A DNA stretch of 64,000 nucleotides from CAVVIG01 sp050249955 (lineage in GTDB: Bacteria > Acidobacteriota > Vicinamibacteria > Vicinamibacterales > CAVVIG01). A program made the translations under genes and the position numbers. This document shows positions 41,250 to 52,651 of this stretch, piece by piece. The number at the start of each line of letters is the position of its first letter. Positions within the stretch are counted from its first letter, which is position 1. Below the pieces are notes generated by a model. It was given only the letters and a program-made list of their open reading frames with translations. It did no database searches and was not told the DNA's origin. The stretch spans positions 496,001 through 560,000 of the forward strand of contig JBFWPN010000001.1 in the NCBI GenBank assembly GCA_050249955.1, given 5' to 3'.

Positions 41250-44114
41250 ATGTCGCCCGCCGGTAGCTCTAATGCCCCCGAGGCACGGGCGCGTGCGCGC
41301 ATCGACCAGGCGCTGGCCGAGGCCGGCTGGACGTTGCAGGACCGCGACGACATGAACCTCGCCGCGGCCGACGCCATCGCCGTCCGCGAGTTCAAGCTCG
41401 ATCGCGGTCACGGCTACGTGGACTACATGCTGTTCCTCGACGGGCATCCGGTTGGCGTCTGCGAGGCGAAGCCGGCCGGCACGGCGCTCATCGGCGTCGA
41501 ACACCAGGCGAAGAAGTACGTCGAGGGCATCCCGCCCGCCCTCGCGGCGCCCTACACACCGCTTCCGTTCGCGTACCTGTCGACCGGGGAAGAGACGCTC
41601 TTCATCAACCATTTCGACCCGCACGCGCGTACGCGGCCCGTGTTCGCGTTCCATCGCCCGGACACGCTGCGCGAATGGCTCACGGCCGACACGCTGGACG
41701 CGTGGCTCAAGCGGTCTGGCGGGTTCTACACCGCCGCGGACGACACGAAACCGTCCACGCTCCGCGCACGCCTGCGCGCCATGCCGCCCGTCGAACTGCG
41801 AGGCATGTGGCCGAACAAGGTGCAGGCTGTCGCGAGCGTCGAGAAGAGTTTGTTCGACGACCGCCCGCGCTCGCTGATCCAGATGGCGACCGGCTCGGGC
41901 AAGACGCTGCTGGCCGTGACCACGCTCTACCGGCTGATCAAGTTCGGTGGCGCCCGCCGCGTGCTGTTCCTCGTGGACCGTGCGAACCTCGGCGAGCAGG
42001 CGGAGAAGGAGTTCCAGGGCTTCCGCACGCCGGACGACAACCGGCTGTTCACCGAGCTGTACGGCGTCCAGCGCCTGACGTCGAACACGGTTGGTTCCTC
42101 CAGCAAGGTCGTCATCTCGACGATCCAGCGCCTCTACTCGATCCTCAAGGGTGAACCCGAGCTCGACCCCGAAGTCGAGGAGCATTCGGAGCTGGATGGC
42201 GGACCGGAGCCGAAGGAGCCAATACCGGTAGCGTACAACGCCGCCGTGCCGCCGGAGTTCTTCGACGTCATCTTCATCGACGAGTGCCACCGGTCGATCT
42301 ACTCGCTCTGGCGTCAGGTCCTCGAATACTTCGATGCGCACCTGCTCGGCCTCACCGCGACGCCGGCCAAGCACACGTACGGCTTCTTCAACCAGAACGT
42401 CGTCATGGAATACCCGCACGCGCAGGCCGTGGCCGACGGCGTCAACTGCGACTACGAGGTCTACCGCATCCGCACGCAGATTACCGCTGCCGGCTCCACC
42501 ATCGAAGCCGCGCCGGGGACGATGGTCGGCTATCGCGACCGGCAGACGCGCCGGACACGCTGGGAAGCGCCGGACGAGGACGTGACGTACGAAGCATCCG
42601 ATCTCGATCGGAACGTCGTCGCGCCTGATCAGATTCGCACGATCGTCAGAGCGTTTCGCGACAAGGTGCTGAAGGAGACGTTTCCGGAACGCACCGAGGT
42701 CCCGAAGACCCTCATCTTCGCCAAGGATGATTCGCACGCCGAGGACATCGTTCGCATCGTGCGCGAGGAGTTCGGCAAGGGCAACGAGTTCGCGCAGAAG
42801 ATCACCTACAAGGTGACCGGCGCCTCGCCGCGCGACCTGATTCAGGAGTTCCGCAACAGCTACTACCCGCGCATCGTCGTCACGGTGGACCTGATCGCCA
42901 CGGGCACCGACATCCGGCCCGTGGAGATTGTCATGTTCATGCGCAGCGTGAAGTCGCGCGTGCTCTTCGAGCAGATGAAGGGTCGTGGCGTGCGCGTGAT
43001 CAACCCTGACGAACTGAAGGCGGTCACGCCGGATGCGCGCGCCAAGACGCACTTCTTGATCGTGGACTGCGTCGGTGTCACCGAGCAGAAGCTCTCGGAC
43101 ACGCGCCCGCTGGAGAAGAACCCCACCGTCTCGCTTCGGGCGCTGCTCGACCACGTGGCCGCGAACGGCACGAACGACGGATACCTCTCATCCCTGGCCA
43201 GCCGGATTTCGCGCATCGAGAAGCAGTGCGACGCGGACGACCGCAAGAAGGTGGACGAGGCATCGGGCGGCGTCTCGCTGGCGACTATTGCGGCCGACTT
43301 GGTCCACGCGATCGACGACGACGTGCAGGAACAGGCCGCGCGGAAGATGTACGCCCTGCCGCACGACGTCGAACCGTCGGAGGAGCAGATCCGGAAAGCC
43401 GCCGAGCCGTTGAAGCGGCAGGCCATCCACACGCTTATGAGCCGGCCGACGCTGCGGAAGCTGATTCTCGACCTCCGCCACAAGTTCGAGCAGGTGGTCG
43501 ACGAGGTCAGCAAGGACAAGCTGCTGGCGGACCAGACCGGCTACAGTCCGGAGGCGCGCGACAAGGCCGCTGCGCTCGTCCACTCGTTCGAGCGGTACTT
43601 GGCCGAGCACAAGGACGAGATCGACGCGCTGCAGTTCTTCTACTCGGTGCCGCACCGGAAGCGGCTGCGCTACACCGACATCAAGGCGCTGGCCGACGCC
43701 ATCTCCGCGCCGCCGCGACAGTGGACGCCGGAGAAGCTGTGGCGCGCGTACGAGACGCTCGAGAAATCGAAGGTGCGCGGGGCCGGTGCGGAGAGGCTGC
43801 TCACGGATGTCGTGTCGCTCGTGCGCTTCGCGCTTCACCAGGAGGGCGAACTCGTGCCGCACACAGAGCGGGTGCAGGCCCGCTTCCACTCGTGGCTCGC
43901 GCAGCAGCAGAGCGCCGGCCGTCAGTTCACCGACGAGCAGCGACGCTGGCTGGAGATGATCCGCGACCACATCGCCACCAGCCTGGAGATCGACATCGAC
44001 GACTTCGACCTGACGCCGTTCGCTGGCGAGGGCGGGCTGGCGAAGGCGTCGCAGGTATTTGGAAGGGAGCTTCGAACGATCGTGAGTGAGCTGAACGAGG
44101 CGCTGGCGGCATGA
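41250..44114 (+). CDS. hsdR: Type I restriction enzyme, R (HsdR) subunit
   Basis: 954 aa. N-terminal nuclease of the PD-(D/E)xK kind with Asp58 and Glu72-Ala-Lys74 (YVDYMLFLDGHPVGVCEAK). The SF2 helicase motor has Walker A ATGSGKT (Lys218), DECH box at 344-347, LLGLTATP (motif III) and a QMKGRGVRV motif VI. A C-terminal helical domain docks the MTase. It cleaves DNA lacking methylation at the recognition site while translocating. Reading frame complete. Its stop overlaps the hsdS start (ATGA). Confidence 0.96.
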   Translation: MSPAGSSNAPEARARARIDQALAEAGWTLQDRDDMNLAAADAIAVREFKLDRGHGYVDYMLFLDGHPVGVCEAKPAGTALIGVEHQAKKYVEGIPPALAAPYTPLPFAYLSTGEETLFINHFDPHARTRPVFAFHRPDTLREWLTADTLDAWLKRSGGFYTAADDTKPSTLRARLRAMPPVELRGMWPNKVQAVASVEKSLFDDRPRSLIQMATGSGKTLLAVTTLYRLIKFGGARRVLFLVDRANLGEQAEKEFQGFRTPDDNRLFTELYGVQRLTSNTVGSSSKVVISTIQRLYSILKGEPELDPEVEEHSELDGGPEPKEPIPVAYNAAVPPEFFDVIFIDECHRSIYSLWRQVLEYFDAHLLGLTATPAKHTYGFFNQNVVMEYPHAQAVADGVNCDYEVYRIRTQITAAGSTIEAAPGTMVGYRDRQTRRTRWEAPDEDVTYEASDLDRNVVAPDQIRTIVRAFRDKVLKETFPERTEVPKTLIFAKDDSHAEDIVRIVREEFGKGNEFAQKITYKVTGASPRDLIQEFRNSYYPRIVVTVDLIATGTDIRPVEIVMFMRSVKSRVLFEQMKGRGVRVINPDELKAVTPDARAKTHFLIVDCVGVTEQKLSDTRPLEKNPTVSLRALLDHVAANGTNDGYLSSLASRISRIEKQCDADDRKKVDEASGGVSLATIAADLVHAIDDDVQEQAARKMYALPHDVEPSEEQIRKAAEPLKRQAIHTLMSRPTLRKLILDLRHKFEQVVDEVSKDKLLADQTGYSPEARDKAAALVHSFERYLAEHKDEIDALQFFYSVPHRKRLRYTDIKALADAISAPPRQWTPEKLWRAYETLEKSKVRGAGAERLLTDVVSLVRFALHQEGELVPHTERVQARFHSWLAQQQSAGRQFTDEQRRWLEMIRDHIATSLEIDIDDFDLTPFAGEGGLAKASQVFGRELRTIVSELNEALAA

Positions 44115-45631
44115 CCTTGCCACGCGGTTGGGCCGTGGCCCGATTGGGGGACGTTGTCGTCGAGCGTGTGTCGCAGGGAGAACCGACAGCGCAAGCCGTG
44201 CCGTACATCGACATCGGCGCGATCGACAGGGAGCGCAAGAGGATCTCGGAGACACAGGCCGTCACTGCCTCCACAGCGCCGACCCGTGCCAGACAGTGGG
44301 TAGAAGCTGGAGACGTGCTGGTGTCAATGACGCGGCCTAACCTGAACGCGGTCGCGCAGGTGCCGGAAGCCCTCGACGGCGCGGTCGCTTCGACGGGGTT
44401 TGACGTTCTCCGCGCGATTGGAGTACTTCCGGAGTGGATCTACTACCGCGTGCGCAGCCACGCCTTCGTCCAGGATGTCTGCGTTGGTGTGCAGGGGGTT
44501 GTGTATCCGGCGATTCGTCCGGCCGACGTCCGCCGCCACGAACTGCCAGTTCCTCCACGAGGGGAACAATCACGAATTGTCGAAGCGCTTGAGTCGTACC
44601 TCTCGCGCCTAGACGCCGCGGTCGCCAGCCTCCAAGCAGCCCAGAGAAAGCTGAAGGCGTACCGCGCATCGGTACTGAAGTCCGCCGTCGAGGGCCGGCT
44701 CGTGCCGACCGAAGCCGAACTCGCGCGCAAGGAAGGCCGCTCGTACGAGCCGGCCAACGTGTTGCTCGAACGCATCCTGAAGGAGCGTCGCCGTCGGTGG
44801 GAAGACGCCGAGCTGGCGAAGATGAAGGCCGCCGGCAATGCACGAAAGGACGACAGGTGGAAGGCGAAGTACAAGGAACCTCAGCCACCGGACGTCGACA
44901 ACCTGCCGAGTCTGCCTGAGGGCTGGTGCTGGGCGACAGCCCAGCAAGTCACGCTTCGCATCACCGATGGAGAGCACGTCACTCCGCCCCGGACCGGCCA
45001 TGGTGTGTTGCTCCTATCAGCCCGGAATGTCCGCAGCGAGGGGCTCTCGCTTGAACAGGTCGACTTCATCTCCGAAGGCACCCATCGAGAACTTTCTCGA
45101 CGGCTGAAGGTTGAAGCCGGCGACGTCCTTCTGTCGTGCTCTGGCACGGTAGGCCGCACCTGTGTTGTTCCCGCGGGTTTGCGGTTTTCGCTCGTCAGGA
45201 GCGTGGCCGTCCTCAAGCCGCTGTTGGTCGATTCACACTACCTCTCGCGTGCGTTGGCGAGCCCTCTTCTTCAGGCGCAAGTGCATCGCAGAAAGAAGCA
45301 GACGGCGCAGGCCAACATCTTTCAGGGGGAGATCGCACAATTGGTGTTTCCGCTACCACCACGGGACGAGCAGCGGCTTATCGTCGAGGAGGTGGAGCGA
45401 CTCGACTCCTTGCAGAATGCCACGCGGAGGAGCGTCTCTGCGCAGCTCCTTCGGGTGCGTAAGCTACGGCAAGCGACTCTCCGGTGGGCATTCGAAGGGC
45501 GTTTGGTCGACCAGGATCCGGCTGACGAGTCCGCGGATGTCCTGCTCGCTCGTATCCGTGCCGAGCGCGGAGCCGCCACAGTCGCGCAGCCGAAGGCGAA
45601 GCGCTCGCGGAAGCTGAAGGCAGCATCATGA
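44111..45631 (+). CDS. hsdS: Type I restriction specificity (HsdS) subunit
   Basis: 506 aa with the two-half HsdS structure. Target-recognition domain 1 (about 1-155, start LPRGWAVARLGDVV) is followed by a helical spacer ending the first conserved region (PRGEQSRIVEALESYLSRLD). TRD2 (about 265-410, LPEGWCWATAQQV) is followed by the second (PRDEQRLIVEEVERLDSLQN). The methylase and nuclease subunits bind these helices. It sits between hsdR and hsdM, an uncommon position, with 4-bp overlaps on both sides. The target sequence cannot be predicted. Confidence 0.95.
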   Translation: MTLPRGWAVARLGDVVVERVSQGEPTAQAVPYIDIGAIDRERKRISETQAVTASTAPTRARQWVEAGDVLVSMTRPNLNAVAQVPEALDGAVASTGFDVLRAIGVLPEWIYYRVRSHAFVQDVCVGVQGVVYPAIRPADVRRHELPVPPRGEQSRIVEALESYLSRLDAAVASLQAAQRKLKAYRASVLKSAVEGRLVPTEAELARKEGRSYEPANVLLERILKERRRRWEDAELAKMKAAGNARKDDRWKAKYKEPQPPDVDNLPSLPEGWCWATAQQVTLRITDGEHVTPPRTGHGVLLLSARNVRSEGLSLEQVDFISEGTHRELSRRLKVEAGDVLLSCSGTVGRTCVVPAGLRFSLVRSVAVLKPLLVDSHYLSRALASPLLQAQVHRRKKQTAQANIFQGEIAQLVFPLPPRDEQRLIVEEVERLDSLQNATRRSVSAQLLRVRKLRQATLRWAFEGRLVDQDPADESADVLLARIRAERGAATVAQPKAKRSRKLKAAS

Positions 45632-47151
45632 GCGACCAGAGCGAACGCATCGTCAAGAAGCTCTGGAGCTACTGTCAGGTACTGCGCGACGACGGCTTGA
45701 GCTATCAGGACTACCTGGAGCAGCTCACGTTCCTGCTGTTCCTGAAAATGGCCGACGAGCGCGCCGCTCTCACCGGCGAGGCGCAGCCCATTCCGAAGGG
45801 CCACCGCTGGGACGATCTTGCGAACCCGAAGATGGAGGGCGTCCAACTCGAACAGCACTACCGCGACACCCTGAAGGCGCTCGGCGAGCAAGGCGGGATG
45901 CTGGGCCTCACCTTCCGAAAGGCTCAAAACAAGATCCAAGACCCGGCGAAGCTCCGTAAGCTCGTTGTCGATCTGATCGGCAACGAGCAGTGGCTCGCGA
46001 TGAGCGCCGACGTCAAGGGCGACGCGTACGAAGGGCTGCTGGAGCGCAACGCGCAGGACGTCAAGGGCGGCGCGGGCCAGTATTTCACGCCGCGCCCGCT
46101 CATCGACGCCGTCGTGGACTGCATCCAGCCGAAGCCCGGCGAGGTCATCGCGGATCCGGCCTGCGGCACCGGTGGATTCCTGCTATCAGCGCACCGCTAC
46201 ATCGAGCGCCACTATAAGCTGGACAAGGCCCAGAAGAAGGCGCTGCGCTACGACGCGCTGCGCGGCATCGAGCTCGTCGACGGCGTCGCACGCCTCTGTG
46301 CGATGAACCTGTTCCTGCACGGCATCGGGCCCGACGACGATCGGCGCAGGCCGCCGATCAAGACCGACGATGCCCTGAGGCACGAACCGGGCGCGACCGT
46401 GGACGTCGTCCTGACGAACCCGCCGTTCGGCAAGAAGTCGTCGATCACCGTCGTCAACGACGAGGGCGAGACCGACCGCGAGACCATCACGTACAACCGG
46501 CCCGACTTCTGGACGACGACGTCGAACAAGCAGCTGAACTTCGTCCAGCACGTGAAGTCGATGCTCAAGATCCACGGTCGCGCCGCGGTCGTCGTGCCCG
46601 ACAACGTGCTGTTCGAAGGTGGCGCCGGCGAGAAGATTCGGCGGAAGCTGCTGCAGGAGTGCGACGTCCACACGCTGCTGCGACTGCCGACCGGCATCTT
46701 CTACGCTCAGGGCGTCAAGGCGAACGTGCTGTTCTTCGACCGCAAGCCAGGTGCGAAGGCGCCGTGGACGAAGGAGGTCTGGTTCTACGACCTCCGCACG
46801 AACAAGGACTTCACGCTGAAGACACGGCGTATGACCCGCGCCGATCTCGACGAGTTCGTCGCGTGCTACAACCCGGCGAACCGGAACCAGCGGAAGGCGA
46901 CGTGGAGCGAGAAAAGGCACCCCGATGGCCGATGGCGTGCGTTGACGTACGACGAAATCGTCGCCCGCGATAAGTGCAGTCTTGACATCTTCTGGCTGAA
47001 GGACGAATCGCTGGAGGACTCAGCGAACCTCCCCGAGCCGCATGTGCTGGCCGAGGAGATCGCCGACGATCTGCGAAGCGCACTGGAACAGATCGAGAGC
47101 GTGCTGGCGGACCTGCAGGAGCGGGCTACAAGATCGAGTGAGGAGCAATGA
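45628..47151 (+). CDS. hsdM: Type I restriction N6-adenine methyltransferase (HsdM) subunit
   Basis: 507 aa. Helical HsdM_N domain (about 1-130) then the methyltransferase with AdoMet motif DPACGTGGF starting Asp176 and catalytic NPPF starting Asn264, followed by RAAVVVPDNVLFEGG and FYAQGVKANVLFFDR. It modifies adenine in the target and, with HsdS, protects host DNA. Start overlaps the hsdS stop. The next gene starts directly after the TGA with no gap, so the transcript continues into the DUF262 gene. Confidence 0.96.
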   Translation: MSDQSERIVKKLWSYCQVLRDDGLSYQDYLEQLTFLLFLKMADERAALTGEAQPIPKGHRWDDLANPKMEGVQLEQHYRDTLKALGEQGGMLGLTFRKAQNKIQDPAKLRKLVVDLIGNEQWLAMSADVKGDAYEGLLERNAQDVKGGAGQYFTPRPLIDAVVDCIQPKPGEVIADPACGTGGFLLSAHRYIERHYKLDKAQKKALRYDALRGIELVDGVARLCAMNLFLHGIGPDDDRRRPPIKTDDALRHEPGATVDVVLTNPPFGKKSSITVVNDEGETDRETITYNRPDFWTTTSNKQLNFVQHVKSMLKIHGRAAVVVPDNVLFEGGAGEKIRRKLLQECDVHTLLRLPTGIFYAQGVKANVLFFDRKPGAKAPWTKEVWFYDLRTNKDFTLKTRRMTRADLDEFVACYNPANRNQRKATWSEKRHPDGRWRALTYDEIVARDKCSLDIFWLKDESLEDSANLPEPHVLAEEIADDLRSALEQIESVLADLQERATRSSEEQ

Positions 47152-48207
47152 ATGGCCAAGCCTGACCGTGCCGTGTATTCGCCGACAGATTTCATCACCT
47201 GGCGTGAGACCGAAGGCCTTTCGCTGACGCCGAAGTTCCAGCGGCGAGGCGTTTGGAAGCCGAAGGCCCGCTCGTTCTTCATTGACACCTTACTGCGCGC
47301 GATGAGCATTCCGCCGATCTACATCAGGGTGACCCAGAACGAAGCGGCGACCCGAGTGGTCCGCGAGGTGATCGACGGCCAGCAGCGCATCAGTGCAGTA
47401 ATGGATTTCATCGACGGAAAGTACAGCCTTTCGAAGAGTCTTGCTGCCACGTGGGCGGGCAAGGCGTTTTCGCAGTTAAGCAAACCTGAGCAGACCCAAC
47501 TCCGTACATACGGGTTCTCGAGCGAAGTGTTTCAGGACATCTCGGACCAGGAGGTCCTCGAGCTGTTCGCTCGACTCAACACGTACAGCGTCAAGCTGAG
47601 CAGACAGGAGTTGCGCAACGGGAAGTACTTCGGCCTCTTCAAGCAGTCGGCGTACCGCCTGGCCTTCGAGCACTTGGAATTCTGGCGCCGAAACCGAATC
47701 TTCACGGAGACGGCGATCGCTCGAATGCTCGAAGCAGAGCTCACAAGTGAGCTGATGATCGCGGCGATCGACGGAATGCAGGACAAGAAGCAGTCGATCG
47801 ACAACTACTACAGCAAGTTCGACGACGAATTCCCATCGCGTGCGCGCGTAGAGAAGCGATTCCGCGACACGACGGATGCCCTTGTTGAAGCCATGGGCGA
47901 CTCACTTCGGACGAGCGAGTTCAGGCGGTCACCACTGTTCTACAGCCTGTGGTGTGCTACGTACCATCGCCTCTTCGGTTTGGCCGCGGTTGACCTTCCT
48001 ACTCCCAAGAAGGCCTTCGACGGGAAGGCTCGGGAACGCTTCAGGATTGGCGTCAACCAGCTATCAGAAGTGCTCGCATCGGTCAAGGCGAAGGAGTCGT
48101 TCCCGAAGAAGTACACACGATTTGTGGCTGCCTGCCAGGGACAGACGGACAACATCAAGCCCAGGCAGATCAGACTGGACTTCTTGGTGCAGGCCACTTC
48201 CGAGTAG
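47152..48207 (+). CDS. DUF262-domain protein (GmrSD-type N-terminal domain)
   Basis: 351 aa. DUF262 hallmarks: LTPKFQRRGVWKPKARSFFI near the start and the strongly conserved IDGQQRI (about residue 77), followed by ELFARLNTYSVKLSRQELRN. The ParB/Srx-like DGQQR fold binds or hydrolyses nucleotides and is used in GmrSD and many defence loci. No DUF1524 HNH nuclease (the GmrD part) is present in the C-terminus, so the effector is probably separate; the HEPN gene following is the candidate. The ATG follows the hsdM stop immediately. Confidence 0.85.
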   Translation: MAKPDRAVYSPTDFITWRETEGLSLTPKFQRRGVWKPKARSFFIDTLLRAMSIPPIYIRVTQNEAATRVVREVIDGQQRISAVMDFIDGKYSLSKSLAATWAGKAFSQLSKPEQTQLRTYGFSSEVFQDISDQEVLELFARLNTYSVKLSRQELRNGKYFGLFKQSAYRLAFEHLEFWRRNRIFTETAIARMLEAELTSELMIAAIDGMQDKKQSIDNYYSKFDDEFPSRARVEKRFRDTTDALVEAMGDSLRTSEFRRSPLFYSLWCATYHRLFGLAAVDLPTPKKAFDGKARERFRIGVNQLSEVLASVKAKESFPKKYTRFVAACQGQTDNIKPRQIRLDFLVQATSE

Positions 48208-48227
48208 GCAACAACGTGCCTCGTCAG

Positions 48228-48848
48228 ATGGCTGACTTGGGCGACGTCTTCGAACGGCGTGTCGAGGGCGCCGTCGATCTGGCGCTAGCCGGAGAACAAG
48301 CGCGTGTGCATCTTCCGCCTATGGCGGGCGGCTCCGGATTTCGGATCGCTCGTCTTGAGTACCTGTACGAACTTGCGTACCTTCGCATGTTCGTCGCCTG
48401 GGAAAGCTTCCTGGAGCAGACGTTCTACCGATACATGTGCGGATCGGTGTCTACTAGATTCGGCCAGCAGACGATGGTGGCCGGAATGTACTTCCGGTCG
48501 ACCGGTGCGGCCGAGGCGGCGGTCTTGGGAAACCACGCCTACAAGCTGTGGCACAACCCAACACAGGTCGCCGGCCGCGTTGCAGGGTTCGTCATCAACG
48601 GGCAGCACGAACAGTTGATGAAATCGGCTTCAGTTCGACTCGGCCACTTGGCATCGTTGCGGCACCGAATTGCGCATGATCAGAAGGACGGAGCCTCGAA
48701 ATGCGATGCGGCCACGATGTTCTTCGCGGGACGCCGCTATCCTGCGGCGCGACCAGGGCGCTTCTTCCGCGACTGGGATGCGCCAAACCGACGACAACTG
48801 GAGCGCATGAAGAACGAGCTGATCAACCTCTCAAGGCAGATTGCGTAA
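48228..48848 (+). CDS. HEPN-domain protein (RiboL-PSP/MAE-like)
   Basis: 206 aa from ATG 48228; a GTG at 48216 is also possible. All-helical start (LEYLYELAYLRMFVAWESFLEQTFYRYM) and a SLRHRIAHDQKDG core with Arg145 and His150 form the RX4H HEPN motif. The following AATMFFAGRRYPAARPGRFFRDWD segment is typical of HEPN proteins found with DUF262 or restriction genes. HEPN domains of this sort are RNases used as abortive effectors. It starts 20 bp after the DUF262 stop. Confidence 0.72.
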   Translation: MADLGDVFERRVEGAVDLALAGEQARVHLPPMAGGSGFRIARLEYLYELAYLRMFVAWESFLEQTFYRYMCGSVSTRFGQQTMVAGMYFRSTGAAEAAVLGNHAYKLWHNPTQVAGRVAGFVINGQHEQLMKSASVRLGHLASLRHRIAHDQKDGASKCDAATMFFAGRRYPAARPGRFFRDWDAPNRRQLERMKNELINLSRQIA

Positions 48849-48874
48849 CTGGCGCTGAGAGATCTCGCTCGTCC

Positions 48875-49723
48875 CTAGTACTTCGAGACCGGCGTGTCGT
48901 CTGAGACCTCCTTCTCCGGGTCTTCAACCTGTGCCGTTGATACCTTGGCCGAGAAGGCGTTCCAACCATCGAGGAGCCAGTGCGGCAGTTGATCGTGTCT
49001 GCGGACGGCCACTCGGGCGTTGGCATACGGCATCGCGGGCTCAAGGACAGTCCGAACCATCAGGCTGTCCGGGTTCACCTGGATCGGGGCGATGAGGTCC
49101 GGCGCGAGCGTGATGTCCTCACGGCTCTGGAGGTATAGAGGAACCAAGTAGTTCATCTTCCCGAAATACCAGTACGGAAGCTCAAGGTGTCGGTTGAGCG
49201 ACCACTGGATCGCTCCCGACACGGCACACATCTGCGCCACTGACGGCGTCTGCTTCAAGAATGGGACACGGTCGGCACGCTCGCCCAAGATGTGCTCATG
49301 GAGCATGACAACCTCGGCGCCCTGCGGAACTGCCGGCGGCGCGGGAATATCAGGCGGAGTTGGCAGCTCAGGAGCGGAGATCTGCGACCCAGCCGCAATG
49401 ACGCGCCACTTCGGACCTGGAAGCGCGTTCTTGGCGAACACCAAGTACAGAGGTGTGCCATATCTTGTCTGCAGGTGCCCGGCCGTCGTGTAGAACTGAT
49501 TGGAACTCTGGGTGAACCTGCCCTGCTCGATGCTCCACGGGATGTGAACAGCGAGGTACTTCGCGAGCACGTACCTGTCGTTGCCCCAGTTCTCTGATAG
49601 GGCCTCACCGGCGAGTTGGTCAACGATCTTGGGCGGCAGGAAGACAAAGCGATGGAGCCGCTTCACCACCTCATTGGTGTATCCGTCACCAAGTTCCTGC
49701 ACGAGCTCGTCCTGCTCGAACAT
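48875..49723 (-). CDS. DUF3825-like protein of unknown function
   Basis: 282 aa from ATG 49723, preceded by AGAGGTCC; the frame stays open to 49942, and ATG 49843 is an alternative giving 322 aa. Conserved-looking blocks: NDRYVLAKYLAVHIPWSIEQ, FYTTAGHLQTRYGTPLYLVF, PQGAEVVMLHEHILGERADR, ALQMCAVSGAIQWS-like AQMCAVSGAIQWSLNRHLEL, PLYLQSREDITLAPDLIAPI. The pattern recalls DUF3825/OB-fold-linked proteins, but I am not certain. It converges on the HEPN gene. No known motif gives a function. Confidence 0.5.
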   Translation of the reverse strand: MFEQDELVQELGDGYTNEVVKRLHRFVFLPPKIVDQLAGEALSENWGNDRYVLAKYLAVHIPWSIEQGRFTQSSNQFYTTAGHLQTRYGTPLYLVFAKNALPGPKWRVIAAGSQISAPELPTPPDIPAPPAVPQGAEVVMLHEHILGERADRVPFLKQTPSVAQMCAVSGAIQWSLNRHLELPYWYFGKMNYLVPLYLQSREDITLAPDLIAPIQVNPDSLMVRTVLEPAMPYANARVAVRRHDQLPHWLLDGWNAFSAKVSTAQVEDPEKEVSDDTPVSKY

Positions 49724-49942
49724 GTCGTCGGACCTCTCACCAGTTGGTTCAGCCACGTACCGCGTTCCCACGATCTCGAACCTGCGTACACGAAGGAGCG
49801 GGCTCCGAGTATCGCGCCGCACTCTGATGCTGTTGGGCCGCATGGTAGCACCCAAGCTCTTCCGCGGGCCGCGTCGTAACGGGCGCCTCAGCAGAGTCTG
49901 GCCTGGCATCTCGCGCAACGGACCCAGCAATTGATTTGACAC

Positions 49943-50399
49943 CTTCTCTCAATCGGCGTAGCTTGAGCCCATCTCGCCGTGGCGCCCCGCGCCACACCCT
50001 CCATCAGCCCAGAGCTGTGGAGTGCGCCCTCACTCCCGTAGCCCCAGCGGAGCCGGGAGTAGGCATCCAGCACAAGAGCGATAGAAGCACCCAGCGCGAA
50101 CGGCTCGACTCGAGCGTCCGCCGGTGCCAACAGGACTCTCGGCGCGCATGGCACATCCCCTGCTTGCCAGTCCTCGACGGCCGCAATATACGCGCCGTCA
50201 TCCGGACCGTACCGCGCATCACGCTCCGCGGGCTGCACCGGTCCTCTCGGGCTCGACGGCCGACGCCCTGCCGCACTGGCACGGCGTCGGCCCGTCGGAC
50301 GCCGCTCCGTTCGTCTGAACGGACATCGGCCAACGGCCGCGCGGCAAGCCCCGAGTGGTTCCAAACGTTCAACCGTTGCAGCTCTTCGCCGGGGGTATC
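49943..50399. other. 457-bp stretch without an accepted gene
   Basis: High-GC frames exist on both strands, for example one on the minus strand with EDWQAGDVPCAPRVLLAPAD, but none has a ribosome binding site, a recognisable domain or codon use that sets it apart. It is probably the regulatory region of the recombinase pair and a decayed remnant. Confidence 0.4.
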
Positions 50400-50608
50400 A
50401 TGCGAGGACGGAAGCGATCTCGTGCCCGGGGGCCGATGCGTGGACGCGAGGCGTTCCGGCGTGGCCGCCGCGTATTGTCGGAGACCGATGCTCGGGTCGA
50501 CGAATCCCTTCGCGCGCTGGCGCGGCTGCTCGGCAGGCAGGCGGCGCGTGAAGCGTTCAAACGCGGGATGAGCCGCGAAGCCGACCGCTCGACCGAAGAA
50601 GGCCGCGA

Positions 50609-50612
<4 letters not shown>
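50400..50612 (+). CDS. Small basic protein upstream of the serine recombinase
   Basis: 70 aa, Arg-rich N-terminus (MRGRKRSRARGPMRGREAFR) and a helical C-terminus (RVDESLRALARLLGRQAARE). The ATG follows a GGGGGTATC. It overlaps the recombinase start as ATGA. Small Arg-rich genes in this position often accompany large serine recombinases; it could be a recombination directionality or accessory factor (inference). Confidence 0.55.
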
Positions 50613-52255
<1,643 letters not shown>

Positions 52256-52651
52256 TCTGACGGGACAACCCTGGCCCGCGTGAACCAACTTGAGGCCATT
52301 TTCCTAACGATTCTGACCACTTGCTCCAACCTCCATACGCCCCCAGCAACTACCGATTGTCAGCCAGTTGTCAGCCGGGCTCCGAAGAACCGGATCGTGG
52401 GGCACGTGGTGCGGACCAGGAACCAGGCCCGTGTCTGATGGGGACACGGCTCCGCCGTTGATGATGCCGAGCTTGAGTTGTACACTGGTTGCGCGTGCGT
52501 TCGATGGGGCTCAGGGCACCTGACACGCCGCCGACGGCCGAGTTGCGGCGGACTTTGTCGGTCGTCGCGGTAAGTCGGAATCGCGCTTGCCCCAGCGCAC
52601 CGCTCATCTGGGCGCGCGGTGCGCTGATGTGAGCGTGTCGTTCTACGGCCG
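52256..52651. other. Element left arm, non-coding
   Basis: About 400 bp inside the left end of the second element. It contains the paired TTGTCAGCC sites (52357-52376) and otherwise no accepted gene. Confidence 0.5.
52357..52376 (+). repeat. Paired TTGTCAGCC sites, left end (integrase arm-site candidates)
   Basis: Two copies of TTGTCAGCC with an 11-bp period (52357-52365, 52368-52376). The same pair, same orientation and period, occurs at 62616-62635 at the other end of the element. Spacing of about one helical turn suits arm-type sites of a tyrosine integrase. Confidence 0.55.

Noticed and set aside
49888..50364. 158-aa minus-strand frame upstream of the recombinase genes
   Set aside because: No start signal, no domain, and competing frames of similar quality on both strands.
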